Below are positions 1-11,612 of a stretch of DNA of 64,000 nucleotides, piece by piece. The translations under genes were made by a program, and so were the position numbers. The stretch is taken from contig OV884056.1 in the NCBI GenBank assembly GCA_930367215.1, positions 88,795,285 to 88,859,284 of the forward strand, read 5' to 3'. The notes beneath the pieces are model-generated. The model was not told the DNA's origin. It did not search any database and worked only from the letters and a program-made list of their open reading frames with translations. Source of the DNA: Pollenia angustigena (lineage: Eukaryota; Arthropoda; Insecta; Diptera; Polleniidae). Numbering within the stretch: position 1 is the first letter of the stretch; the number at the start of each line of letters is the position of its first letter.

Positions 1-60
1 AATCAAATTTATAATTGCGATAAACATTGATATGTTTACAGTAACTATAATATTGCTGAT

Positions 61-1494
61 GGGTAATTCCATGTCAAAACGACCAAGAGTGGGACACGAC
101 CCCTTCCGATTTTAATGAAATTTGGTAATACTTCAAACTGTTCTTTAAAAATCCTGAAACTTTGAAGGAGGTGTTTTTTTTTTCTTTTTTAAGATATGAT
201 TTTTTTCCTTTCGCAATCCTTAAAAAAATAATATTAAAATAGAATTTTAATATTGTAATTTTGAGCAATAAGTACACTGTGCTAGTTGCAAACAACAGAC
301 CAGCCGCGCACCTGGCATTTTACCCTAATTGGGGACGCTGAATCCAGTGGTGCTAACCGTTTTTTTAGGTAAGCTCTTGTTTTCTAGATATACCGTTAAT
401 TCGAAAATGTAAGAGGCTGCACAGTATATATTCGCGTAACTCAAAAACGGTTTAGTTTATTGAAATAACTAAAAAAACCGAAATTCGGCAATAAATAATA
501 ATTTGGCCCCTGCAGCGCGTAGGATGCTCCTAGATGGGTCAAATGTATGACCAACCCCACTTTATTATTTATTGCCGAATTTCGGTTTTTTTTAGTTATT
601 TCAATAAACTAAACCGTTTTTGAGTTACGCGAATATATACTGTGCAGCCTCTTACATTTTCGAATTAACGGTATATCTAGAAAACAAGAGCTTACCTAAA
701 AAAACGGTTAGCACCACTGGATTCAGCGTCCCCAATTAGGGTAAAATGCCAGGTGCGCGGCTGGTCTGTTGTTATTTCCATAAACTAAACCGTTTTTGAG
801 TTACGCGAATATATGCTGTGCAACCTCTTACATCTTCGAAATAACGGTATATCTTAAAAACAAGAGCTAACATAAAAAAACGGTTAGCACCACTGGATTC
901 AGCGTCCCCAATTAGGGTAAAATGCCATGTGCGCGGCTGGTCTGTTTTCTACAACTTTCACAGTGTACTTATTGCTCAAAATTACAATATTAAAATTCTA
1001 TTTTAATATTATTTTTTTAAGGGTTGCGAAAGGAAAAAAATCATATCTTAAAAAAAAAAAACACCTCCTTCAAAGTTTCAGGATTTTTAAAGAACAGTTT
1101 GAAGTATTATACCAAAAAAAAATCAGCCAAATAAAAAAATAGGTTTTTGACTTAGTCCGTTTTTAAAATTTAACATTTTGCAGATATTACATTTTTCAAA
1201 AAAAAAAAATTTTTTTTCAATTTATGGTTTGTAGCCCCAAGTATTCTCTTTAAAATGACATCAAAATCATCTTCGTATGTGAAGTAGTTTTCGAGATATT
1301 GAAGAAATAAGCTCAACACATTTGGCTAATTTAGCGAAATTATGACATTTTGAATATGACATAACTTTTGAAAAAAAAATTTAAATTTCGTTCATATATG
1401 TTCCTTATGGGATAAAAGGAACCTTCTCACCAAATTTCATTAAAATCGGAAGGGGTCGTGTCCCACTCTTGGTCGTTTTGACATGGAATTACCC
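61..1494. mobile_element. Terminal-inverted-repeat foldback element with a nested second foldback
   Basis: The ends are a perfect inverted pair (GGGTAATTCCATGTCAAAAC and its complement) flanked by TGAT at 57-60 and 1495-1498, a likely 4-bp target duplication. The inverted arms continue inward (61-295 against 945-1494); the right arm has about 330 bases (roughly 1116-1433) that the left arm lacks. The short open frames seen in each arm are mirror copies of one another and are not evidence of a gene. The middle is occupied by a second palindromic unit (296-944). No transposase is visible, so this is a non-autonomous element of unassigned superfamily. Confidence 0.75.
296..944. repeat. Nested palindromic repeat (three arms)
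   Basis: Starts CAGACCAGCCGCGCACC and contains a near-perfect palindrome: about 207-base arms at 296-502 and 562-768 around a 60-base spacer (GGCCCCTGCAGCGCGTAGG region). A third, slightly diverged arm follows at 774-944. Related sequence occurs at 8935-9125 and 25740-26252. Confidence 0.75.
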
Positions 1495-1627
1495 TGATAC
1501 TAAATAAAAAATAAAAAATAACAATTATTTGTGTACGACAACAATATATTGTTACAGTAAACATAGTGTAGTTGCCGTAACCATGACCAACCATATTTTT
1601 TCTCTGCGTGTAAATAAATCTATTTGT

Positions 1628-2000
1628 GCAACGCGCACTTCTTTTGATAGCAAAGATGTTTCTCTTTCCCTTCTCCAGATATACAATAACCTATAATATC
1701 TCAGTACAGGAGGTGCCACGCTCACTTCTTAAATTCCGCCCAGGAGGTTGTGTATTTCCATTCCCGTCCCCAATTTGTCAGATATATTTATTGATAACAA
1801 AAATGCTTGTTCCTTATTTGGAAACTATGGATCTTGCCGTTCTGCAACTAGACATAAATATGTAATGTCTTTGTATGGGAAGTTCACGCCCACTTCTTCA
1901 ATCCTAACCACATATTGTTAGCAGTTATTATTCATAATGAGATGCTTGTACCTAATTTGGCAACTTTCCCTCTTTCTGTTCTCCAGATATACAGGAAAAA
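1628..2000. repeat. Degenerate tandem repeat
   Basis: Three diverged units share a 'CACGCCCACTTCTT' start (near 1633, 1716 and 1887), 'GATGCTTGTACCTAATTTGG'-like middles and a 'TTCTCCAGATATAC' end. No open frame of interest. The flanks 1499-1627 and 2001-2164 hold nothing I recognise. Confidence 0.45.
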
Positions 2001-2164
2001 AAACAACAACCAGGGGTTTGTGGGTAAAACTAGTTTTTGCTCATATATCAGTCGGACACACGGATATCGTTTAAACTGACTTCGTTCCTCTTAAGGATCC
2101 AGAATATAAATATATAGTACTTAAATCAATATTGTAAATGGTTCAACCATGATACGGGATCTTA

Positions 2165-2710
2165 ATTGTGAGTCACACCTTAACATTAAGATTATTTTAT
2201 CAATAATAAAAACTGGGAATTAAGCACGAATAACAAAATCTTTTGAAATTAAAATTTTGTATTCCCAAAAATTGAAATTACTTTTTGATAATAAACAGGC
2301 AAGTGCACGGCCTAAAAAAACACTTAATTGACAACATCTTTTGTAAGTTGTTGTTGTTTTTATTTAGTTTTTCTTAACCTACTTACAACTACAATTAATG
2401 TTGAGAGAATTTCAACTTATTGTAGTGGGGAATGTAAGATGAGATAAACCCACTGTTTATTGTTGATGTGTTTTGTTTAAGCTTTGATATTATTACAAGT
2501 AGAACTGTTGCTATAAGTCTTATACGTTTAACAGTTTTGTTTGGTTTAATATCTTTAGTTTTTCTGAAATCTTTATGGATGAAGTTTCCGGATGATCTGG
2601 CCTAAGGAACCAGTGAAATGCGCGTAAAAAAACTGGGAATTAAGCACGAATAACAAAATCTTTTGAAATTAAAATTTTTTATTCCCAAAAATTGAAATTA
2701 CTTTTTGATT
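2165..2710 (+). repeat. 471-bp satellite family, two partial units
   Basis: Two copies of the GGGAATTAAGCACGAATAAC start lie at 2215 and 2635. The spacing is about 420 because roughly 51 bases present in the 60-61 kb array (the GCATAGGAATAGC to TCAAG segment) are missing here. The second unit stops at about 2710, where mariner-related sequence begins. Confidence 0.75.
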
Positions 2711-2769
2711 TTTGCCCAACTTAATTTGACATTTCTTTGTTTCAGTGTTTGACGAATTCAATAATGGAG

Positions 2770-3413
2770 AGGTAAACAAATGAGCAGCGCGGTAAGATTG
2801 CTGAAGCCTTTTACGAAAATGGCCGTTCAAATGAAAATGCATTTTGTGCTCTTCGTGATTTTTTAGGTCAGTGTGCAGATTGTGTTCAAATTTCAGCAAA
2901 CCGGGTCTGCAGGAAACGGAATCCGCAAAGAGTGACTGTTTAATGCGTTTTATAGGCTGGCGGTGTCATCAGGGGTAATTCTTGAAAAATGAGGTCGGCC
3001 AAGCCATGGGTAACCATGAATGAGTAACCATGAATGGTTGTCGATATTGCGAGATGAAAACCAGACTTCTTGTGGTCAGAAATCGAGGATATGGACCTGG
3101 ATGATATGCGGTTCCAACAGCCAACGAAACCTTGGCTCTTTGGCGCGAGAAATTCAATGGCCGTGTTATCTCACGTCTTTCATGTGATTTGACACACTTG
3201 GACTTCTTTCTTTGGGGATATTTAAAAGAAAAAGTGTACGTTAATAACCCAAGAACAACTGATGAGCTTAAGGATGAAATAATCCGGCACATTAACGACA
3301 TTGAACCTCAATTATTTCTCAGAGTCATTGAGAATATGGACCATTGGATAGAGGTATGCCACCGAAGCCGAGGAGAGAATTTTTCCGATATTTTGTTTCA
3401 CACATCCCAATAA
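2770..3413 (+). pseudogene. Tc1/mariner-superfamily transposase relic
   Basis: The first part reads as a helix-turn-helix start (KIAEAFYENGRSNENAF), then jumps to the middle of the catalytic region. An AGGVI stretch is followed by a frame reading GQKSRIWTW / EIEDMDLDDM depending on frame. The last part, an open 93-codon frame at 3132-3413, carries DLTHLDFFLWGYLKEKVY followed by TTDELKDEIIRHI, the usual C-terminal signature of mariner-like DDE transposases. Stops, frameshifts and an internal deletion make it non-functional. Two relatives with similar architecture lie at 26596-26900 and 63427-64000. Family assignment rests on motif recognition only. Confidence 0.8.
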
Positions 3414-4062
3414 TTTCTTTTTTTCATTTTGCGAAGCATTAATGGTACATTAATAAAAATAAGCGCCCAATTATGCGCTACGCAATAAGACATACAGAGA
3501 TGCAGTAAAGTAAGTGAAGGAACTCTTAACAAGTTTTTTAAAAGAAAAAAATAACATTTCAAGTGCCACGCCATTCCCTTACTACGAAGCAGGTTTGTAA
3601 GGGAGAAACCTAAAAAATATCTGTAAAAAAATATTCAGTATGTAAAGTGGACCGCTACATTCAATAGTTTTTATATGAGTGGAATAAAGCGCTTTTTGTA
3701 TCAAAAAAGTATTGCTTCAAAGTGGGAATTCACCATATAAAATTCATGCCTTTGGTAAACGAGATGGTAAGCGAAGCTCTTACATTTCTCCCTTATAAAC
3801 CTGCTTCGTTTGAAGCTCAATTTTTTATTGGGATAATTGTTATAGATCTTTCTGTTAAAAAAACATTGAGATAATTCCCTGAAAACTTTTTGTTTTATTT
3901 AAAATTTACATCGTACCCTTCGGTGAAAGGGTATGCATATAAAATTTGTTATTCTTTTTCATCGAAATTATCTAAGCTACCTACTACACTATATTTGTAC
4001 GTTAAGGATGGTTTTTTTCTATTTGGTTTTTAGGGTAATTTTTTTCAGTGTAAAAAAAATTC
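3414..4062. other. Non-coding stretch
   Basis: AT-rich. It contains two partly inverted stretches near 3577 and 3795 (GAAGCAGGTTTGTAAGGGAG against CTCCCTTATAAACCTGCTTC), suggesting a small inverted-repeat element at about 3570-3815, and a CCCTTCGGTGAAAGGG hairpin near 3916. A similar hairpin occurs near 40136. Nothing else recognised. Confidence 0.4.
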
Positions 4063-4296
4063 GTGACATGTGGTAAAACACGTTTTGGAGCAGTCCATTG
4101 TCTGCCAAGATCATGCAATTGGACCCCACTACACTATTTTTGGTTGGGTTTCCTAAAGTCTTTCATGTACTGGGACAAGCTAGTCTTAATTCCAGCCGTG
4201 GTAGACAATATGACAGCTGCCATTGGTGAGATTCCGGTCGAAATTCTGAAGAAAATATGCCAAATTGAAGCTCACAGCACCATTAACAATAAATAA
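4063..4296 (+). pseudogene. Mariner-like transposase C-terminal fragment
   Basis: A 77-codon open frame contains LPRSCNWTPLHYFWLGFLKS followed by a conserved spacing to GEIPVEILKKICQ. This is a diverged form of the 'LPRSPDLTPLDYFLWGFLKS ... EIPAEMLERV' tail of mariner-like transposases. The acidic catalytic residue normally before LTPLD is N here. No N-terminal part is visible upstream. Isolated fragment, certainly dead. Confidence 0.7.
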
Positions 4297-4699
4297 CATT
4301 TTAAAAGTATGTGGCAGGGGTTCATTTATCGCCCAAATAAGTATTTCATTCATTTTTTACCAATCTTCTGTGTTTTTTTTTTCAATTTTCAATCCCCAAA
4401 CCTTATAAAGTTTTATGTGCGTCCAGTGAGAGCTAAAAAAATATGGGCAATATAATTTTCATAAAAATTCCAAAAAAAATGTCAAGTTTTATCGGTGGGA
4501 TTTGCTTTTAAAGTGAGTAAATTAATTCATTAATATAAATTTTTTTTAAAATTTGAAAAAAATTCGAGCAATTAAATTTTGTAAGTCAAAAGCGGCATTT
4601 TTAAAACAAAGCATTGTGAAAATTTTACAAAAAAAAGTCTCACAGTGCAAGATCACAAAAAATACAACATTTCAATGAGATTTGAATGTAAAATAAGAA

Positions 4700-6410
4700 A
4701 AAGTGTAGTTTGGATACCAAAAGCAACAAAGCTGGTCACCCAAAAAAAATTTCGCCAAAAGATTATCGCGAATCAAAGCGACTTATTGTTACTGGTGTAG
4801 TTAATATAGCTATTAAGGTCCGGCAAATACTGAGCATAGAGTACAATTTAGATGTAAACACTAAAATCGTACGAAGTTGCTTAAGTTCTAGTAAATTGGT
4901 AGAATAAAAAGCGACGACCCACCTTTAAGCTAAAATAAAGGCTAAAAACGGTGGAAGTTTGCAAAAAAGTGAGAAAAATTCAGTTTTAAAGATTCAATGC
5001 GTGTGACAGCTTAGATCGGACAAAAATTATGAGATTGAAGCCAGACCGACGGCAGTAAACATGGCTGGAAGGCAAACACTGGAAACAACAACACAAAACA
5101 AATAATAAACCATCACAACAGCATCACCAGAGCTCTCAGTTTTGGGGATTTTTGAGGATGAAAAATCGCAAATTGGGGATAAGGTATAAAATAAAACTGG
5201 GAACCCTGAGCATCACAAATCAGTTATACAACAACAACACAAAACAAATAATAAATATCAATAACAAAACAAAACAGATACACAAAACGCCAGCAACAAA
5301 AAACATGCGTGGAAATTTATCATTTTTGACCACTGACATAATGAACAAAAAGTAGAATTAATCAAATATGCCACAAAAGCGCAGCTCAACTTTTTGCAGA
5401 AACATCGTCTACAATCCGCAAAATCAAAAAAAAAAAAAAAAAATCAGAGCCCGATCTAGTCCGATAATTAACTATATGTCCAAATATATACCCCAAATAT
5501 GCACATTTTGGGGACTTTGAACAAAAAAATAATTTAAAATATGAAATCACTTTTTTTCCTGTAATACTTGTATCTGAAAAATAGTTCAATACCTGAAGTT
5601 GAAGGCTCCATACTCAGATTTAAATTTCACTTGAAGTTTTTTTTATCGAAGAAACACTTTTTTAAACTTCAAATATCAATTTTACAGCGAGCGCAAGCGA
5701 ACAAAGAATAAAAGTGTAAATTCAAAAAATAATGCAGCTTCACTATACAACTAAGAGCCGTTATTTTTTCGGCTAGTGACGCAGAATTATGTGTAGTTTC
5801 TATGGTTATTAAGTATTCGAGTGTTATTTCAAAATTAATTTTTTAATTAATCCACAGTTTTGATACTCAATAACCCAGTGTGCGACGGCAGTAAACATGG
5901 CTGGATAAAAGTGTTGGCGTAAAAGAGCGGAATAATTCCAAATATTAAAATTTGATGATCTCATAAATGACTTGAGATTGTTTTCGCGGGAACCAGCTTC
6001 GAGCACTCCGCTAATTCCAAAGAAATATGTGTGCGATGTACTACATAACTATCCTTATCATTATGCAGGACAACGATCTTAAGCATACTTCAGAAATAGC
6101 TAAAAGTTAGTTTGAAGAAAATAAAAATTTTAAAACAAATTTACCTCCTCAGTCGCCATAGTTGTACACACTTGAGTACCTTTGGTCCATTCAAAAACGC
6201 CAATTTTTTATTTTTTTTTGCTCAGAGGAAGCCGCCTAACAATGTTTATAAGCTTTGGGAACTTGCTGTAAAAGCTTGGAAAAAATAAAGCTGAAACTGC
6301 TAAAAACTTTTGTAAAAGAATGGAAAAAAGGATTAAGGCAGCTTTAAAGAGTAAAGTGACAACATACCAAACGTTAGCACCAAAATACAACAATAATCTC
6401 TAGCTAGGGT
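4700..6410 (+). pseudogene. Tc1-like transposase pseudogene, interrupted
   Basis: The 5' part (4710-4907, open) reads AGHPKKISPKDYRESKRL then VRQILSIEYNLDVNTKIVR. This is the second DNA-binding helix-turn-helix of Tc1-type transposases, and continuation to about 5069 resembles the 'WSDETK' catalytic start with frame breaks. After a foreign block (5070-5882) the 3' part resumes: near 6065-6180 a frame gives QDNDLKHTSEIAKS and FEENKNF, matching the 'QQDNDPKHTS' catalytic motif. At 6230-6400 PPNNVYKLWELAVKAWKK matches the C-terminal tail. Multiple stops and shifts. The short open frames on the opposite strand here are shadows. Confidence 0.75.
5070..5882. mobile_element. Unclassified insertion in the Tc1-like relic, flanked by 23-bp direct repeats
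   Basis: The 23-base sequence beginning CGACGGCAGTAAACATGG occurs at 5047-5069 and again at 5883-5905, bracketing this block. The block has an internal poly(A) tract (about 5428-5444) and two copies of a CAACAACACAAAACAAATA motif near 5086 and 5230. A long target duplication plus A-rich sequence would fit target-primed reverse transcription, but no coding motif supports a retroelement. Confidence 0.45.
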
Positions 6411-7815
6411 CATAATTGTTCAAATTCAGAACTCAATACTAATACCGTGTAAAATATAATGAACACAATTTTTTTGGAAAAGTTTTTAGTTTTAAGTTCT
6501 TAAAATGTTCTACATTTCATAAAGTTAAAAAATTTTGAATAATTATAAATAAAACAAACATTTATAGCCTATTTTGCCAATAACACTAATTTTGTGAACA
6601 ATTTTGTCCCTAACTGTACATGTGATTGATACATTAAAAGCTCTAAATGTTTACGATGAAAGTATGGGAAAATTGAGCGTATTTTTAGAAATTAATGCCG
6701 TTAGATCCTACGCTCTTAATACTTACGGTCCAATTGTGTTCTTGGCATAAAAAACACAAAAAATTAATTTAATTTTGAATTTGATTACAATATTTTGAAA
6801 TCTATTAGTTACCTTTTACCAGAAGACATTAAATATTTGATAATAGTGATTCAAACATATTTTAAGCGAATAAAACAAATTGCAACCAACCATCAAAACG
6901 AGTGAAACGATATTTTGAAAGAAGCGGAAAATAATTTGCAACTTAACAGATGCTGCACTGTCGTTCGGTCCGTCTGTATGTCTGTCTGTATGTGGTTACA
7001 AAACATTAGCGAACATTTTTAAAATAAAATGCCACTTCTTTTGAATTTTACATTTTTTGTTTAGTTGTATTGTTTCAAATCAAAGGTATTCCACTCAGTC
7101 ATTCAATTTTATACTGAAAATTGTGTATTTGGTATTGTAAACTTTTTGCTTGAAGAATTAGTGCAAACAATGTATTTTTATAGTTAAAGTCAGATTAGTC
7201 AAATATTTTAGGAACTTAAAGGGACCATTAAATAACAATTTTGCATTTAAAATGTTAAAATGCTTGAAATACCAAAAGTTTTTTTATATATAAAACAAAT
7301 GCTTAAAAGAAATTGTGTTTATGCATATTCCTCTAAATATTTGAAAAGTGTGTGTTTTAGGACATAACCTAAAACTAAATTGAATAAAATTTATGGTATA
7401 GTTTTTCACTTAAACAACAATTTTGCTGTTGGCCTTTTTTCTTACTTCTGTAGTTTGTTTTAATGTATTTCTTAAGATTTTTCAAATGTATAATTTAAAT
7501 TTAAGTTTTTGTTTTTGTTTAGTAATTTTATAAAAATTTCTTTTACGTATTAAATAAGAAAAGGTATTTTCATTTTAAGCGACGTATTTCGTTTTTTCTT
7601 GCAACTAAAACACTTGTCGGTTAGTTATGCAAATGAGTATACCGCTGCAAAAGTTCTGGCACAAATGAACACGCTCTACTCAATTTTTCATAAAGCTAGC
7701 GGATAATTGGCCGAAATACCAGAAATTTCACTTTCTGTAGCTCTTCTTAAATTGTTGGCTTGCTGGCATTGACCAGGGATTTAATGTTACTCTAAAGAAA
7801 CAAGTTTTAAGAGGT
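6411..7815. other. AT-rich non-coding stretch
   Basis: No open frame with recognisable motifs, no tandem array and no clear inverted-repeat termini. Contains a short CTGTATGTCTGTCTGTATG microsatellite near 6974. Confidence 0.5.
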
Positions 7816-7819
7816 TAAA

Positions 7820-8580
7820 TATTTCGACCGAGGCGGTCACTCGTGAGCACCGTTGCGGAAGATAACTTTGTGGAAGATAACGCTCGACGAGCTTGGTTGC
7901 CAATCATTTAATTATGTTATACGTATCGCTGGTCACAAAAATACTTCAACATCATGGCTCTCCCTTGACGATGGTGGTGCGTCGTTTTCAGAAAAGAAGA
8001 ATGGTATACGGAAGCCAGCAGCTCTCCCTCTCCCACGGGTGTGTAGGGATCATTTTAAGGATATTTCATATTTCTTCGGGGCATAATCAGGAGCAGCACA
8101 AATCAAAAATTGACAGATCGCAAGAAATCTTTACGATCGCGCCTGACCAGAGATCTTATCTGTTGGCATGGGAGCTAGTAGACCCCAGTGGCACGTCACC
8201 GTACTGACTATTGGTTGAGCTCCCTGGAAGAATGCTTCTTTCAGGAAGATAGTCTTTGCGGAAGTTTTGATTTCTTTTGAAAGATACTTTCGGGGATCAC
8301 GTGGTGGTTGTGGTTTACTACACAAAGTTGCGGGAAAATAGCTGATTTTTCTCATTCTGTGGAAGAAATCTGCCTGAGGGCGCACTTTTCCTAGGATCTA
8401 CTGCTCCAACGCGAGGGGCGAGTGTATAATCTTGCCGGATATTGAACTATAATTGCTACCTTAGTGTGTTGGTTTCACTCACACTCGGTGGAGGTTGGTG
8501 CACGCATTGTTTTCCTACCAGTGGTTAAGATTACAATAGAGTAGGCCCTGAGACAGTTACACATTAGACTGGTCGCAATT
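7820..8580. other. GC-richer unclassified block
   Basis: Visibly richer in G and C than the surrounding DNA, with several short overlapping open frames on both strands (up to 104 codons at 7893-8207). None carries a motif I recognise. The composition suggests inserted sequence, for example a degraded retroelement, but neither terminal repeats nor coding motifs support a class. 8581-8934 is likewise unassigned. Confidence 0.35.
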
Positions 8581-8934
8581 TTTTTCTTTTTAAATTTAAT
8601 TGTTTGCGCTGCTTAAAATATGAGGTTTGGTGTAAGAAATCATGATCTAATTTTTCAGGTCAATCCGACGGTGCCTAGCCGTGCCGGGTGGGGCCCAAAC
8701 TTCCCCATATTATAAAAAAAACATCTTTTCTATCAGATCTTTATAGTTATACTAGTTGAAAAGCCGAAAATCAAAAATATGGCTTCGTTACGATCTTCCG
8801 CAGAGAAAGTACTTCAAGTGTGCCAAATTTCAGCTTCCTATGTCATCAGATGGCTTCAGAAAGTTGCGGAAAGTATAGGACATACATGCAAACATCCTGA
8901 CATACTAAGAAATTATATATTGTATAGATAGATT

Positions 8935-9125
8935 AACATATGTTCGCGCAACTCAAAAACACTTTAGCTTATTGAAAAACTAAAAATAACCGAAATTCCG
9001 CAATAAAATTTACCGGCACTTAGGTTCCAAATTAAGGCATTCGATATCGGTGAAAACTCCCATTTAAATTGTATTTTAGTTTGGATTGATATCGAATGCC
9101 GTAATTTGGCCCCAGGCTTTTCATT
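8935..9125. repeat. Diverged copy of the 296-944 foldback repeat
   Basis: Shares 'GCGCAACTCAAAAAC', 'TTATTGAAA', 'CCGAAATTCCGCAATAAA' and the 'TTTGGCCCCA' centre with the foldback at 296-944. Contains its own small hairpin, GCATTCGATATC at about 9038 against GATATCGAATGCC. Confidence 0.6.
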
Positions 9126-9179
9126 TGTTCCAATGCTCAAGTTTGTCTTGTTGACAAAAACCATCGAGCGAGCCTAATA

Positions 9180-10332
9180 TGAAAAGATGTTTTTGTTCTG
9201 CAAAATTCACCTTCTAACCATAAAAAAAAAAACAGAAAGCTTGCTAGTGTTAACACCTCTGCACGATTAAATGTCTTAGACAAGCGAAGCCAACTTCACT
9301 CATATTCGGGATATCTCAAGAGCAACTACGCCGTACCTGCTAAAAAATCCGATATTTGGAAAAGTTAACTTAAGCAATTAAATGCTATAATATTCAAGAG
9401 TTCAAATCAAGCTGGTTACAACTTAAGGGAAAAATATGTATACATATGTATGTTTAATATTTAAATAATAAATTAATATTAATTTTTACTAATTAAACTT
9501 CACCATAAATTTTCCTTCAAACAATAAAATTTTTTTAAATATTTTTGGTTTTTTGACACTCATATGCTTTAATTACTTTGGTGACCATAAATTTTAATAA
9601 TTGTTCATTCACAAACGTGTATCATACAAAACACGAGACTAACAAAAAAAAAAAAAAAAACGGAAAAAATTTTATTAAACCCCAAAAATACATAAATAAA
9701 TGAATAAAAATAAACAAGGCATTGTTTTTGAACCAGTTTTTCTTTTAAGTGCAAAACTTCAATTCAATTTTTTACCTCAAGGCCCCCCCTTTTTCCTCTT
9801 CTTCTGTTAACAAGGTTTTTAAATTGACTTTTCCTTTTTTTTGTTTTTGAAAACAAAAATCTTGATTTTTTGCAATATTCTGCACTGAACTTTATTTAAA
9901 TGTCATTTAGAGAGCGTTTAAAATAAATTTTTTGTTGAACAAAGACAAAAGTTTATCTTGGGCAACATTTTTTAGTAACACGAGACGAGACGAGACATAT
10001 ATTTAATGCTTGTCTTATGATCGTCTTTGGCCAAAAAAGTGAACTATAATTTATTTATAGGTTTATATGAAGTTGCAAAACTAAAAAAACTTTATTAATA
10101 TGCATACAAATATAGTCACGAATACATTCTGCTGATTATTTCAATGTTTTGGTTTTAGAGAAGTGTGTGGCACAAGGAAAGATTGCGAGAGAGAGAGGAA
10201 GCTATTAAGGTAAAACTGTTTCAACAATTACAAATGTTTTAAAAAATTTAAAAATTGCCACCTCATATTCTTAAAAGTAAATCCAAAATCAGAAAAGTTA
10301 TTTCGCATCGCTGAGATGTATGAAACTTAAAA
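9180..10332. other. AT-rich non-coding stretch
   Basis: Holds a 17-base poly(A) tract near 9643-9660, a CGAGACGAGACGAGAC microsatellite near 9980 and otherwise nothing recognisable. Confidence 0.5.
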
Positions 10333-10908
10333 TCAATGCTCAAAATTAAAGAACTGATCTAAATCCTTTATGACACTACATTTTTTGGTAATTGAATTGA
10401 TATAGAATTGATAGAAAGAAACAGTAAATGTTGGAAAGAGCAAACTATTTTTTTTTTGATTTTGCTTAAAACTAAAAGTTTTTGGTATACTATTAAAGTT
10501 ATAAGCCAGGGTATCACACAATTTTAGGAGCTTTAACCGCAAAACCTCATTCGACCTAAACCTTCGTACAGGAAGGCGAGAGCTTCCAGAATCCGCTCCA
10601 GGGTATTTTGATTTCCACCAGTAAACGTCTGAGTTATTTCCTTGGTACTTCACCAGTAAAACGGCTGAGTTATATATGGTTCTCCACCAGTCACATTGAG
10701 TTTGTTTCCTTGGTTCTCCAACAGACAACACATTAAAACATTGAGGTTGAAAACGATTGCATATATAGTTAATACAGAAACCGCAAAAACTGTAACTCGG
10801 TACAGGTATACGACGCCGAAACACTAACAACGCAACAAAAGCAGACAAACAAAAAGAACTGTTTGTCCTTAAGAAATAATGAAAAAAAGTTTTACGAGTG
10901 AAGGGCAA
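10333..10908 (-). other. 191-codon open frame of doubtful coding status
   Basis: This is the longest frame in 9-14 kb, but it has no domain I recognise. Codon content is skewed to K, N, F and S as expected of random AT-rich DNA. Its middle is produced by a decayed ~35-bp minisatellite (10590-10745) whose period is not a multiple of three, which argues against a conserved protein. Treat as non-coding unless transcript evidence appears. Confidence 0.25.
10590..10745. repeat. Decayed ~35-bp minisatellite
   Basis: Read on the minus strand, units of the form TGGAGAACCAAGGAAA...AACTCAG..GTTTACTGG repeat about four times with substitutions and small indels. Confidence 0.55.
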
Positions 10909-11490
10909 ACTATAAAAAAGTAAACAAATTTTTTTTTTCAGTTTTTCTTTTGTTTATTTTATTAAATGTTGTCAACTTTTTGCTTATGAGAAACATTAAA
11001 ACAACACAAACAAAAAGCATTAAATCGCTGAATTTGCCCCTAAACCGCTAATTTAGCAACACTTTTAATATTTCAAGCTTGAAATGTCAATTTTACATTT
11101 TTTTGACATAACTTTTTTTATCGAAAATGTTTGGCAGTTTGCTATTTACCATATACAGCTGAACTCTTTGCAATTGGTAAATTTTTCTACAACACTATAT
11201 TTGCACTGCTCACCAAAACTTGAACAATGCATTAAAAATGTATTATCTTCGATTTCCGTTGACTACCAGTGCCGCTTACTGCTTTAAAGTAACCAAGAGA
11301 GTGTTCGTATTAAAACGATTTATTAAAAATTGTGAAAATGTTTCTTTTACAAACTCTAGAAACTGAAATAAATAAAATAAGCTAGAAAATCTTTGTTCAG
11401 CATATTCAAAACAGCGTTCTTTTGCTGTCAAGTTTTAAATTTTTTTTTAAAAAAAAATTCTGTTTTTATCCATTTTAAATACCAGCTTTA

Positions 11491-11599
11491 CCCCCAATTT
11501 CACTTAGTTCAGCTATAATTAACTACCAGTTAAAGGTGTCAAAACATATTGTTAACTGGAAGTTAAAATAATAATGAATGAACTTGATGAAATTGGGGG
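11491..11599. mobile_element. Short MITE, TTA target duplication
   Basis: Begins CCCCCAATTTCA and ends TGAAATTGGGGG, with inner complementarity (GTTAA/TTAAC). TTA flanks both sides (11488-11490, 11600-11602). The 3-bp TWA target suggests a PIF/Harbinger-type mobiliser (inference). Confidence 0.7.
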
Positions 11600-11612
11600 T
11601 TATTGTTGTTAA

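Noticed and set aside
10333..10908. Host protein-coding gene
   Set aside because: No domain, AT-driven residue content and an out-of-phase minisatellite in the middle.
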